64,000 bases of DNA from AC-51 sp963749895 (GTDB lineage Bacteria > Actinomycetota > UBA4738 > HRBIN12). Below the pieces are notes generated by a model that saw only the letters and a list, made by a program, of their open reading frames with translations, was not told the origin of the DNA and made no database searches. This document shows, one piece after another, positions 33,568 through 41,700 of this stretch (position 1 is its first letter; the number at the start of each line of letters is the position of its first letter). The translations under genes and the position numbers were made by a program. Location of the stretch: the NCBI GenBank assembly GCA_963749895.1, contig CAVVOG010000001.1:186001-250000 (forward strand), given 5' to 3'.

Positions 33568-34439
33568 CGTGGTCTCCGTCCGACGATCACCCGGGTCACC
33601 TTCAGCTCGCCGCCCTTCGTGCTCGCCACGTCACGGAATCCGGCAGCCGTGAACACCCGCCTCACGTCCCGTGCGCGATCGGGATCGGTCTCCATCAGCA
33701 GCCATCCCTTCTTCGAGAGCCATCCGGGCGCCTCCTCCACCGTGCGGCGGACGAACCCCAGCCCGTCGTCGCTGCGGTCCGTGAGGGTGTGGACCGGTTC
33801 CCACGCCTTGATCTCCTCGGGGAGGTCGTCGACCTCGTGGGCGGCCACGTAGGGAGGGTGAACCGTGATGACGTCGACCGTGCCTGCCACGCGCCGCGGG
33901 AGCCCTGCGAACAGATCGCCGGTGACGAACCGCACCCGGACCCCGACGTGCTTCGCGTTGCGTCGCGCCAGGCGGATCGCATCCTTCGACAGGTCCACGC
34001 CGAAGACCTCCGCCGTCGGGACCTCGTGGGCGACCGCGAGCGCGATCGTGCCCGCTCCCGTCGCGAGGTCGACGTGGACCGGCGTCTTCCGCTTCCGGAG
34101 GCGCCGGACGGCCTGCTCTGCGAGGAACTCCGAGGAATCCCGTGGAACGAACACCCCGGGCTCCACGAGCATCTCGATCCCCCGGAACTCCGTGTGACCC
34201 TTGATGTAGGGGATCGGCTCACCGGTCGCCCGGCGCGCGATCAACGTCCGGTAGGCGGCGGCATCGCCGCGCGGGATCCGGTCGTCGGGATCAGGCTCTT
34301 CGCCGCCCATCACGAAGCCGAGCAGGTCCTCCGCCTCGATCCGCTCCCGGTGCTTCTGCCAATGGTCGATCGCGGGCGAGGCCTTGAGGACCTTCGTGCC
34401 CTCCACCAGGAGCGCTCGGGCTGTGGACTTCGTCGGCAT
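33564..34439 (-). CDS. PrmC/HemK-like methyltransferase with HPPY motif
   Basis: A 291-residue class I methyltransferase with the N-terminal helical domain and core of the PrmC (release-factor glutamine methyltransferase) family. HVDLATGAGTIALAVA is motif I, EVFGVDLS motif II. The region that should read NPPY reads HPPY (VITVHPPYVAAHE). In PrmC the Asn positions the glutamine side chain, so this protein may methylate a different substrate or use a changed site. It could still be the main PrmC if none other exists in the genome. It is first in an overlapping operon with the S9 peptidase and the two thioredoxins. Confidence 0.8.
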   Translation of the reverse strand: MPTKSTARALLVEGTKVLKASPAIDHWQKHRERIEAEDLLGFVMGGEEPDPDDRIPRGDAAAYRTLIARRATGEPIPYIKGHTEFRGIEMLVEPGVFVPRDSSEFLAEQAVRRLRKRKTPVHVDLATGAGTIALAVAHEVPTAEVFGVDLSKDAIRLARRNAKHVGVRVRFVTGDLFAGLPRRVAGTVDVITVHPPYVAAHEVDDLPEEIKAWEPVHTLTDRSDDGLGFVRRTVEEAPGWLSKKGWLLMETDPDRARDVRRVFTAAGFRDVASTKGGELKVTRVIVGRRPR

Positions 34440-34484
34440 CGGTCGGCAATCGTACCGGGAGTCGGTCGGTACACTCGGGTCGCC

Positions 34485-34904
34485 ATGCCTGCCCCCCCTG
34501 ACGACGCGAAGAGCACGAAGGACGCCCCGGGCAAGTCGCGGAAGCCGCGCGCGAAGCAGAAGGACGCGCCGACCACCGCGACCTTCGGCGACGACCTACG
34601 CCTGACGGGCGACCGACTCGTGGTGAAGACGCCAGACGAGGGCGAGCGGAAGACGTCGGCCGGATTGCTGATCCCGGCGACCGCGATGCCGGCCCCGAAG
34701 CGGCTCAGCTGGGGCGACGTGCAGCTCGTGGGGCCCGACGTCCGGGTCGCGAAGCGAGGGGACCGTGTGCTGTTCCTGCCCTCGTCGGGGCTCGAGGTCG
34801 AGCTCGAGGGCGGCGACTACGTGCTGCTCCGCGAGCGGGACGTCCAGGCCGTCTCGTCGCCGCCGGCCGGCGCGAGGGATCGGGCCCCGGGGCAGTACCT
34901 CTAG
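34485..34904 (+). CDS. Divergent GroES-like co-chaperonin
   Basis: A 139-residue protein whose residues 40-125 match the GroES fold: a DRLVVKTP strand, then SAGLLIPATA in place of the mobile loop, then GDVQLVGPDVRVAKRGDRVLF and the C-terminal GDYVLLRERDVQAV. It should cap a chaperonin ring. It has about 38 extra N-terminal residues rich in Lys, Asp and Pro and a C-terminal extension, and it is not next to groL (43883-45508), so it may be a specialised relative rather than the only GroES. A TACACT box at 34470-34475 lies nine bases before the ATG. There is no CIRCE element here. Confidence 0.8.
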   Translation: MPAPPDDAKSTKDAPGKSRKPRAKQKDAPTTATFGDDLRLTGDRLVVKTPDEGERKTSAGLLIPATAMPAPKRLSWGDVQLVGPDVRVAKRGDRVLFLPSSGLEVELEGGDYVLLRERDVQAVSSPPAGARDRAPGQYL

Positions 34905-35305
34905 CCGGGGACGAAGCTCAGGCGGAGCGTCCGCACGTCGTTCTCGCGGTTCGGATCGACCACGACGACCGACTGCCACGTCCCGAGCTGCAGCTCGCCG
35001 CCCACCAACGGGACGATCAGCGAGGGCGAGACGAAGACCGGCAGGAGATGATCGCCTCCATGGCCGGAGCTCCCGTGGCGGTGCCGGTACCGATCGTCGC
35101 GGGGGAGCAATCCCTCGAGCACCTGCTCGAGATCGCCCTCCGAGCCGCTGCCGGTCTCCATCAGCGCGAGCCCCGCGGTCGCGTGCGGGAGGAACGCGTG
35201 GACGAGCCCGTCGCCGTCCATCGCTCGCGCGAAGGCGACGACGAGGGCCGTCACGTCGGTCACGCGCCGACCGTGGGTCTCGAGACGATGGGTCTCGTGT
35301 CGCAT
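34901..35305 (-). CDS. YjbQ family protein (UPF0047)
   Basis: A 134-residue protein of the YjbQ/UPF0047 family, sometimes annotated secondary thiamine-phosphate synthase. The HATAGLALME segment and GELQLGTWQSVVVVD strand are the conserved core, with GHGGDHL supplying the second histidine cluster. The true function of the family is still unsettled. The ATG overlaps the stop of the upstream C45 gene (ATGA at 35302-35305 on the minus strand), so it is the last gene of the M20/ATP-grasp/C45 operon. Its stop overlaps the convergent GroES-like gene. Confidence 0.85.
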   Translation of the reverse strand: MRHETHRLETHGRRVTDVTALVVAFARAMDGDGLVHAFLPHATAGLALMETGSGSEGDLEQVLEGLLPRDDRYRHRHGSSGHGGDHLLPVFVSPSLIVPLVGGELQLGTWQSVVVVDPNRENDVRTLRLSFVPG

Positions 35306-36315
35306 CAGGCGGTCGTCGTCGCGTCGAGCGACGGCTCGGCGAGGACCTCGGTGTGGTGCCCCTCGACGAACGCGTCGAACCCGTGGCGCCAGGTGTGGGC
35401 GGGCCACCGGAGGTCGACCTCCCCGGCGGCGAGCCGGTACGTCGTCGTGTACAGCGTGCCGAAGCCGTGCGCGTAGGAGGTCGAGAACAGCGGCGTCCGC
35501 AGGAACGCGTCGGCGAACGACTCGACGTCGACCGACGGGTCCGCGAGCAGCCGCACGATCGTCTGCTCGCGCTCGATCGTCCTGGTCGCCCGCGCCTGCT
35601 CGGGCCACTCCACGATCCCTTGGTGGTTCGTCGCTACCGGGAACTCCCGGAAGATGGGCTCGCGGTCGGGGGACAGGTAGGCCGTCATCACCCGACCATC
35701 ACGGTCGAGGGCGGTGACGTTGTGGGAGAGGGAATACGGGAGACGAGCGAGCACGGCGCGGACGTCGTCGACGGTGTCACAGGTCTCGAGCAGGTATCGG
35801 ATCACGATCGGGATCCCGAACCCGTCACCGAGCACCCGGCGGCCCCCGAACGTGAGCGAGACGGCGAGGCCACGGTCGTTCATCCCGTCGAGCAGCCCCC
35901 ACAGGCAGTCGCTCATGCCGATCACGCGCCGATCGAGCAGGCGCGTGTGCCAGAGCGTCCCCTCGAACCGCGAAGGCGCGTAGTCGTAGTTACGGACCAG
36001 GACCGGCGTGCCGTCGCGCGTCCACGCCCCCTGGGAGCACGCCGCGAGGTACGGCGGCGGTTTGTAGAGCGAGAGCATCCGCGCCGCGAGATCCCCGCCG
36101 CCGGCGAGCTCGACGACGCGCTCGTACACCGGCATCAGCTCGGGCATGTGGGCCCGGAGCATCCGGACGCTCGTCGCGTAGGAGGGCCGCGCCGCCTCAC
36201 CCTCGCGGAGGAACCAGGCCCGGTAGTGCGGCCACTTCTCCTCGAAGACGGCCTGCCACTTCGGACCCAGATCGAGCTCCTCGACGGCTCGGAAGGGGAA
36301 CGGCAGCATGTGCAT
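35305..36315 (-). CDS. C45 family autoproteolytic acyltransferase/hydrolase
   Basis: A 336-residue protein of the C45 (acyl-CoA:6-aminopenicillanic acid acyltransferase) family, Ntn-hydrolases that cleave or transfer acyl groups on amide bonds. The likely nucleophile is Cys93 in AACSQGAW, exposed by self-cleavage. TPVLVRNYDYAP and GMNDRGLAVSLTFGG follow as in family members. It lacks a signal peptide. In the operon it sits 47 bases after a membrane-anchored ATP-grasp ligase and overlaps YjbQ. With the M20 peptidase upstream, this suggests making and breaking of an amide-containing small molecule; the compound is unknown. Confidence 0.83.
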   Translation of the reverse strand: MHMLPFPFRAVEELDLGPKWQAVFEEKWPHYRAWFLREGEAARPSYATSVRMLRAHMPELMPVYERVVELAGGGDLAARMLSLYKPPPYLAACSQGAWTRDGTPVLVRNYDYAPSRFEGTLWHTRLLDRRVIGMSDCLWGLLDGMNDRGLAVSLTFGGRRVLGDGFGIPIVIRYLLETCDTVDDVRAVLARLPYSLSHNVTALDRDGRVMTAYLSPDREPIFREFPVATNHQGIVEWPEQARATRTIEREQTIVRLLADPSVDVESFADAFLRTPLFSTSYAHGFGTLYTTTYRLAAGEVDLRWPAHTWRHGFDAFVEGHHTEVLAEPSLDATTTA

Positions 36316-36362
36316 GGTCGCGAGGCTCCTACAGGTTCCTTCGGCAGGGAAGCGGCCCGTGC

Positions 36363-38042
36363 TTACAGCATCTTGAAGCCGAACGGCTCCGGTTCAACCT
36401 GCGGCACCTCGATCCCGGTCGGAGGCACCGACGCGAACTGCCCCTTGATCCCGGTGATCCACGCGCGAGCCCGGTCGAGCAACTCGTGCTCCGGGCTCAT
36501 GAACCGGCCGCGCGTGACGAGGATGCCGAGGTCGGCGCCCGGGTATCGGTACTGCCCCTCAGCGGCGATCCGCAGGTAGAAGGCTTCCGACTCGTCGGCG
36601 ATCGTGTGCCAGTCGGTGTCGCGGCGCGCGTACCCGATCGACCCGTCGGGGCGCATCCGCCAGATCCCCGACGTCGGTGCGGCCGTGATCGTCTCCGTCA
36701 CGTCTTCGGTCTGCTTCAGGATGAACTGCGTCCACTCGTCGAGGTTGTGCACCTGGGCCCAGCGCTCGTTCAGCTCATCGACGTCGATGTCGTAGTCGAC
36801 GTCCATGAACTCGAGGAGGTGGAACAGGAACAGCGGCATGTCGCCGTACGCCACCGCCGTGACGTTCGTGATGCTGCTGGCGCCGGTCACTCGAGGGTTC
36901 AGCTCGCCCAACCAGATGTCACCTGTCTGCGCGTCCAGCAGGTAGTCGAGCTCGAAGTACCCGCGGTAGCCCTCCTCGCGCAGCCGTTCGCCCATCGCGA
37001 TCGTCCGTTCGCGCGCCAGGGCCCGCTGCGTCTCCGTCAGTAGCTCCGGCGAGACGTCATCCCCGCACCAGCCGCCGTCGTAGGGGGTGAGCTCCTCGAA
37101 CCCGACGAGCTCAGCCATCAGCGGACCGACGAGCGTCCCGTGGCGGGTGATCACGCCCTCGATAGCGAGCTCGCGCGGCTCGATCCGCTTCATCACCTTG
37201 ATCGGCTCACCGACGATGTCGTCTTCGTGCTCCTTCCAGTCCCCCTCGTTCGCGATGAAGAACGTGGTCTGACCGGAGTCGCCGTACGGCGTCTGGATCA
37301 CCAGGTCGTCACCGAGGCCGGCGCCCTTCGCCAGCTTCGTGAGGTCGCGGTACGTGGTGCCCTTCCCCATCACGTTGGGCACGCTCGGAACCCCGGCGTC
37401 GTTCCCGAGCCGCGTGGTCTCGATCTTCGAGTCGAGCCGGTGACGCAGCGACGCCGGAGGGAACGCGACATCCAGGCCGAGGTCCTGCGCCAGCTCCTCG
37501 GTCTCCTCGTCGAACATCAGGAAGGCAGCCTTGCCCCGTCCGCCCCGACCCCGCACGAGATCGGCGACCTCCTTGTGTCCGAGGAGGTAGTTCACGATCT
37601 CCTCGATCGACCCGAAGGCCCGCGGCGACTGCTCCCGCGGCACGACCACGTTCGGGTGCCATCCGTCGAACGAGTCGTAGTAGTTCACGAACCTGAAGTT
37701 GCGCACCCAGCGATCGATCCCGAGGAGGTTGAACGCCGTCGCGCTCACGAAGTACACGGGCGTCTCGTTCGTGCGGAAGAAATGGCGGATCTCGGGGATC
37801 CCGGTCAGCGGTTTCGTGGTGACCACGTTGAAGGTCGTGGGGGGATCCTCCTCCCCGCGTCCCGCCGGCGGCGCCTCCGACGCACCGACAGGCGCGGTCT
37901 CCGGCTCGGGAGCGGGAGGGGCCGACTCGACGGGCGCGGCCCCCGCCGATCCCGTCCTCGTGGCACGGGTGACCGACCGGACCACGACGCGAGCCACGAC
38001 CACCAGAGCGACGGCTCCGAGGACCCACAGCAGGCCCGTCAC
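36363..38042 (-). CDS. Membrane-anchored ATP-grasp ligase
   Basis: A 559-residue protein. One N-terminal membrane helix (about residues 3-21) and a Pro/Ala/Glu-rich linker (to about 70) precede a pre-ATP-grasp domain and an ATP-grasp domain. The ATP-binding lysine region DSKIETTRL, the glycine loop YGDSGQTTFF and the Mg-binding ELNPRVTGAS are visible, as in carboxylate-amine ligases. It should activate a carboxylate as acylphosphate and join it to an amine. The GTG at 38042 overlaps the M20 stop (GTGA), so longer starts are rejected. The membrane anchor is unusual for this family. The substrates are unknown. Confidence 0.8.
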   Translation of the reverse strand: MTGLLWVLGAVALVVVARVVVRSVTRATRTGSAGAAPVESAPPAPEPETAPVGASEAPPAGRGEEDPPTTFNVVTTKPLTGIPEIRHFFRTNETPVYFVSATAFNLLGIDRWVRNFRFVNYYDSFDGWHPNVVVPREQSPRAFGSIEEIVNYLLGHKEVADLVRGRGGRGKAAFLMFDEETEELAQDLGLDVAFPPASLRHRLDSKIETTRLGNDAGVPSVPNVMGKGTTYRDLTKLAKGAGLGDDLVIQTPYGDSGQTTFFIANEGDWKEHEDDIVGEPIKVMKRIEPRELAIEGVITRHGTLVGPLMAELVGFEELTPYDGGWCGDDVSPELLTETQRALARERTIAMGERLREEGYRGYFELDYLLDAQTGDIWLGELNPRVTGASSITNVTAVAYGDMPLFLFHLLEFMDVDYDIDVDELNERWAQVHNLDEWTQFILKQTEDVTETITAAPTSGIWRMRPDGSIGYARRDTDWHTIADESEAFYLRIAAEGQYRYPGADLGILVTRGRFMSPEHELLDRARAWITGIKGQFASVPPTGIEVPQVEPEPFGFKML

Positions 38043-39436
38043 GACACCCCGCACCAATCGCGGACGAACAGCCCGAGCACCTGCGCCGTCGACACGACGC
38101 TGGGGAGGTACACACGCTCTCCAACGCCGTGCGCCTGTTCCGCGTACGGCCCGAAGCACACGGACGGGATGCCGGCGGCGAGCCCGAACACCCTCGCGTC
38201 GGTGGTCCCGGTGGTGGCGACGAGCGCCGGTGGTACCCCGTGGTGGCGCGCGTACGCACCGGACAGCGTCTGCACGACCGGCTCGTCCGGCGAGAGCTCG
38301 TACCCGTCGGCACGGAACCCGTTGTAGACGACCTCGGGTGGATACCCGAACATCGATGGGTCGTCCGCGGCCGCCTCAGCCACGAGCGCCTCGATCCGGT
38401 CCTGGAGGTCCCGAAGGGCCATGCCCGGGTACAGGGCGATCCGGAACCCGATCGTGCACTCGCCGGGGACGGTCGACGGCCAGTCTCCACCCCTGATCGT
38501 GCCGACGTTCAGCCCGATCGGGTGCGGGTACCGGTCGTACGGGGGAGGCGGCGATCCGTTCATGTCGGCTTCCAGGACGCGGAGCGCGCGGATCATCTTC
38601 AGGCTGCTCTCGATCGCGTTCACCGCGTGGCCGCTCTCTGCGGCGTGCCCGGGGAGCCCCTTCATCCGCACGTGGAACCACAGGACCCCGACCTGCGAGG
38701 TCGTGATCGCGGCACCGAACGGCTCGGTGATCACGACAGCGTCGGCCGTGTATCCGGCGAGCACCGTCTGGAGGGCGCCGTTGCCCGTGCACTCTTCCTC
38801 GACGACCGACTCCAGGTGCACGGGCGCGTGGGGCTGGAGACCGAGCTCCCTGAGCCCCTTCACTGCCCCGAGGATCGCCGCGATCCCGCACTTCATGTCG
38901 GCGGCGCCGCGCCCGTACAGCCAGTCGTCCTCGACGTGGGCGACGAACGGGTCACGGACCCACTGGGACCGCGGCTCCGGGGACACGACGTCCACGTGGC
39001 CGTTCAGGATCAGCGAGCGGCCGCCGGTCCGATCCGTCGGCTCCCACGTCGCCACGACGTTGCGCTTCGTGGAGACGTCCCAGTCGAACGGCGACGCGAG
39101 CGGGTGAGCCCGTAGGGCCTCGGCGTCCATCGGCACATCGACCGGATCGAGGCCCAGCTCGCGGATCGCCTCACGGACCACCGCCTGGCCCGGCTCTTCG
39201 TCGCCGAGCAGCGTCGGCTTGTCCACCAGGCGCGCCAGGAACTCGGTCATCCACTCGGTCTGGGCAGCGATCGCCTCGGCGATCGCTCGATCCTCGGGCG
39301 CGAGCTCGCCCGGCTCCACCGCGACGACGGGCGCCAGCGCCAGACCGTCGTAGGCCGCGTCGGGTGGAGCCTCCAGGTCGGAGGTCAGCCGGCTCCCCCC
39401 GTAGAGGGCGGGCACCACCTCGTCGACGGGGTCCAT
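38039..39436 (-). CDS. M20 family metallopeptidase (ArgE/DapE/ACY1-like)
   Basis: A 465-residue zinc amidohydrolase. Metal ligands are visible in NGHVDVVSP, GRGAADMKCG and the general-base pair of VVEEECTGNG. The dimerisation domain begins around HVRMKGLPGHAAESG, and the C-terminal ligand lies in YAEQAHGVGER. Members remove acyl or peptide groups from amino acids (acetylornithine deacetylase, succinyl-diaminopimelate desuccinylase, aminoacylase). It starts with ATG at 39436, ten bases after a TACCCT box on the minus strand, and heads the ATP-grasp/C45/YjbQ operon. Confidence 0.9.
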   Translation of the reverse strand: MDPVDEVVPALYGGSRLTSDLEAPPDAAYDGLALAPVVAVEPGELAPEDRAIAEAIAAQTEWMTEFLARLVDKPTLLGDEEPGQAVVREAIRELGLDPVDVPMDAEALRAHPLASPFDWDVSTKRNVVATWEPTDRTGGRSLILNGHVDVVSPEPRSQWVRDPFVAHVEDDWLYGRGAADMKCGIAAILGAVKGLRELGLQPHAPVHLESVVEEECTGNGALQTVLAGYTADAVVITEPFGAAITTSQVGVLWFHVRMKGLPGHAAESGHAVNAIESSLKMIRALRVLEADMNGSPPPPYDRYPHPIGLNVGTIRGGDWPSTVPGECTIGFRIALYPGMALRDLQDRIEALVAEAAADDPSMFGYPPEVVYNGFRADGYELSPDEPVVQTLSGAYARHHGVPPALVATTGTTDARVFGLAAGIPSVCFGPYAEQAHGVGERVYLPSVVSTAQVLGLFVRDWCGVS

Positions 39437-39490
39437 CGTGGCGCACAGGGTACCAATGCCCCCGTCACAGGCGGGCGATGGATGAAATGC

Positions 39491-39514
39491 TGTAATGGTG
39501 TAATCTCACACCAT
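39491..39514 (+). promoter_or_regulatory. Promoter and palindromic operator of the RHH gene
   Basis: A direct repeat TGTAAT at 39491-39496 and 39499-39504 gives two possible -10 boxes in a locally AT-rich patch. A perfect seven-base inverted repeat, ATGGTGT (39495-39501) and ACACCAT (39508-39514), surrounds the second box and covers the ATG at 39513. The transcript would start at or next to the ATG. Because the encoded protein looks like a ribbon-helix-helix regulator, autoregulation is likely. Confidence 0.6.
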
Positions 39515-40040
39515 GACGAACGCACCGAACGGATCGCAGCAGCACCTCCAGGCATGGTTCGCGGGCCGCCTCCCCGACGCGTGGTTCAGCGGCCCGCCCG
39601 AGGTCACGGCCGACCGCGACGAGATCCAGGTCGTTGGGACGCTGCCGGAGCCCGAGCTCCCCGCAGACGCCTCTTCCGAAGCACGGGCGGCCGGCCTCGA
39701 TGCCCGCATCCACGGCTTCCGCGAGGACACGCGGGAGCGCCGGATCGCGATCGCCGAGGAGGCCCAGCGTCGCTTCGGCCGCACGGTCAGCTGGGGAGCC
39801 GTCTGCGGCGGTCGAAGCCAGCTCTTCACGACGCTGTCGGTCCCCGCCATGACGCGACTGCGGATGCGGGAGCGTCAGGTGCTCGACACGCTCGTCGAGG
39901 CCGGGGTCGCGCGCTCACGGAGCCACGCGCTCGCCTGGTGCGTCCGGCTCGTGGCGGAGCGGCAGGAGGATTGGCTCGCCGACCTGCGTGAGGCGCTCAC
40001 CCGCGTCCAGGCGGTACGCAGCGAAGGCCCGTCCGCCTGA
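39513..40040 (+). CDS. Putative ribbon-helix-helix DNA-binding protein
   Basis: A 175-residue protein. The C-terminal half (about 105-170) reads LSVPAMTRLRMRERQVL, then AGVARSRSHALAWCVRLV. This is the pattern of a short strand followed by two helices with SRSxAL, as in ribbon-helix-helix regulators. The N-terminal half is acidic with no recognised domain (FAGRLPDAWFSGPPEV, near identical to segments seen in actinobacterial hypothetical proteins). A palindrome overlaps its start, supporting autoregulation. It is not paired with an obvious toxin: the next gene (opposite strand) encodes a 74-residue unknown. Confidence 0.6.
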   Translation: MTNAPNGSQQHLQAWFAGRLPDAWFSGPPEVTADRDEIQVVGTLPEPELPADASSEARAAGLDARIHGFREDTRERRIAIAEEAQRRFGRTVSWGAVCGGRSQLFTTLSVPAMTRLRMRERQVLDTLVEAGVARSRSHALAWCVRLVAERQEDWLADLREALTRVQAVRSEGPSA

Positions 40041-40065
40041 GGTCGATCCTCCTGAGGTCGATCCT
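40036..40065. repeat. 15-bp perfect tandem duplication
   Basis: CCTGAGGTCGATCCT occurs at 40036-40050 and again at 40051-40065. The first copy contains the TGA stop (40038-40040) of the RHH gene; the second carries a TGA in the same phase. Each unit has GAGG and CCTC-like arms, so the pair could fold into short hairpins between the convergent genes. Confidence 0.7.
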
Positions 40066-40289
40066 CACGCCGACCCGTCGGCGGAGCGCAGCACTTCGAC
40101 GATCGTGTTCATCGCCAGCCGGACGACGACGTGCTCGCCCGGCTGGAGGTCTGAGGGTGCGCTCTCCCGTCCGAGCCGCGCCGTCTCGACGCGACGGTCC
40201 GCGAACGCCACCGTCACGTCCACGAACCCCGACCCGTGGACGTCCCAGGGTCGGACCTCCAGAACGAGCGCCTCACGTTCGTCGAACAT
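40065..40289 (-). CDS. Small protein of unknown function
   Basis: A 74-residue protein, predicted all-beta: MFDEREALVLEVRPWDVHG, then VDVTVAFADRRVETARLG and GEHVVVRLAMNTIVEVLR. There is no membrane segment. I do not recognise a family. Its reading frame has normal codon usage for the region and it fills the gap between two clear genes, so it is probably real. It converges with the RHH gene and diverges from the NlpC/P60 gene 71 bases away. Confidence 0.55.
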   Translation of the reverse strand: MFDEREALVLEVRPWDVHGSGFVDVTVAFADRRVETARLGRESAPSDLQPGEHVVVRLAMNTIVEVLRSADGSA

Positions 40290-40360
40290 CGAGGCACCCT
40301 ACCGCGCTCACGCCCTGACCAGCGGAGATGCGTGCTCCAGGGGGCTCGCCTAGGGTCCTG

Positions 40361-41695
40361 ATGATGCGGATCCCCCGCCGCAGGCTCAAGGATCGTCCCC
40401 CCGCTGCCGACCAGGGAACCATGGCACCGGGGGGACCGTTTCGCCGTCGCATCCGCGCGTTCATGATCGTCGTCACTGCCGTGGCCGTGGCTCTCCCGCT
40501 CGGAGCGACGCCCGCCGGCGCCGCTCGAACGGAACCGCAGGGCGAAGGCGGATCGGGTCCTGCCCCGATCCCGGTCGTGTACGACCGGAGCGATCGCATC
40601 CTTGCCCGCGCCGCGACCGTCACGTTCTTCGACGTGGACACGGACGACGTGTGGGCCGCCAAGGCGATCGAGCACGTCGGGGTCACGCACGACTGGATGC
40701 GTGACTTCGCACCGAGGGACGACGGCACCTACCCGTTCCGGCCGGGCGCGATCGAATCCAGGAAGTACTTCGCCAGATCCATCGTGAAGGCGTTCGCGCC
40801 AACCGCGGAGCCCGACCCCTCGATCGTGTTCACCGACGTCGACCCTTCTACGGCGTGGTACCGCTACGCGAACGTGGCCGTGCAGCGCGGCTGGATGACC
40901 AGGAGCAAGGATGGCGCGTTCCTGCCCGACCAGCCCGTCACGATGCGGTCCGGACACAGGGCGCTCGTCCTCGCACTGGGTCTGCGCCCGGCCGCGAGGG
41001 CGTTGGACCGGATCCACACCCGCGACGGGGTCACCTTCAAGACCCCTCCGGGGTTCGGCACCACGATGCTCGGTCTCCGACTGGGGCTGCGGTACAATTT
41101 CCCGTCGGGCTCGGAATCGAAGGACGTCGGCCCGAAGGACCCGTTGCCCCGCGCCTACGTCGCCTACTCGCTGTTCCGGGCGACGACGCAGCCGTCGTGG
41201 ACGGTGCCGGCGTTGCTGGAGCAGTACGAGCAGGTCGAGCTCCCGCACCTCGGGCCACGACAGCGAGCTCTCGTCCGATGGGGGATCCGCTACGTGGGAT
41301 ACCCGTACTACTGGGGCGGCGAGTGGGGCATCGCGAACGCCTCGCAGTCGCGGACCGGCTTCGACTGCTCGGGACTGACCTGGTGGATCCTGCGCCGTTC
41401 GGCGACGGGCTGGGAGGTCGCACCCCCACGGCCGTACCGAGGCTGGTCGCTGCCCGAGCGCACGTCGGCCGAGATGGCCCGGTTGACGCCGGATCGGCTG
41501 TCCTACGAGGAGCTCCGCCCCGGCGATCTCATGTTCTACGACGGAGACGGGAACGGTGTCGTCGACCACGTCGACACGTACATGGGCAACGGGTTCGCGC
41601 TCGACTCCTCGAGCACGCCCGGGGGCGTCACCGTGATGTGGGTCGGCGACGGCTGGTACCGCGACCACTTCGTCTACGGACGGCGGGTCCTCTAA
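40361..41695 (+). CDS. Secreted NlpC/P60 peptidoglycan hydrolase
   Basis: A 444-residue exported protein. A basic start and hydrophobic helix (about residues 33-50, ending LGATPAGAA) form the signal peptide. Residues 70-200 contain S-layer-homology-like segments (FTDVDPSTAWYRYANVAVQRGWM...GAFLPDQPVTM), which bind cell-wall polymers. The C-terminal NlpC/P60 domain has the catalytic Cys in FDCSGLTWW and the His in VVDHVDTYMG. It should cut peptide stems in the cell wall. A TAGGGT box at 40351-40356 favours a start at 40361 or the adjacent ATG 40364. Confidence 0.87.
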   Translation: MMRIPRRRLKDRPPAADQGTMAPGGPFRRRIRAFMIVVTAVAVALPLGATPAGAARTEPQGEGGSGPAPIPVVYDRSDRILARAATVTFFDVDTDDVWAAKAIEHVGVTHDWMRDFAPRDDGTYPFRPGAIESRKYFARSIVKAFAPTAEPDPSIVFTDVDPSTAWYRYANVAVQRGWMTRSKDGAFLPDQPVTMRSGHRALVLALGLRPAARALDRIHTRDGVTFKTPPGFGTTMLGLRLGLRYNFPSGSESKDVGPKDPLPRAYVAYSLFRATTQPSWTVPALLEQYEQVELPHLGPRQRALVRWGIRYVGYPYYWGGEWGIANASQSRTGFDCSGLTWWILRRSATGWEVAPPRPYRGWSLPERTSAEMARLTPDRLSYEELRPGDLMFYDGDGNGVVDHVDTYMGNGFALDSSSTPGGVTVMWVGDGWYRDHFVYGRRVL

Positions 41696-41700
41696 CAGGC

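Noticed and set aside
34901..35305. Specific assignment of YjbQ as a thiamine-phosphate synthase
   Set aside because: The family name rests on weak complementation data and the operon contains nothing linked to thiamine, so only the family is claimed.
39513..40289. A toxin-antitoxin pair from the RHH protein and the 74-residue neighbour
   Set aside because: The genes are convergent, not co-directional, and the small protein has no toxin features.
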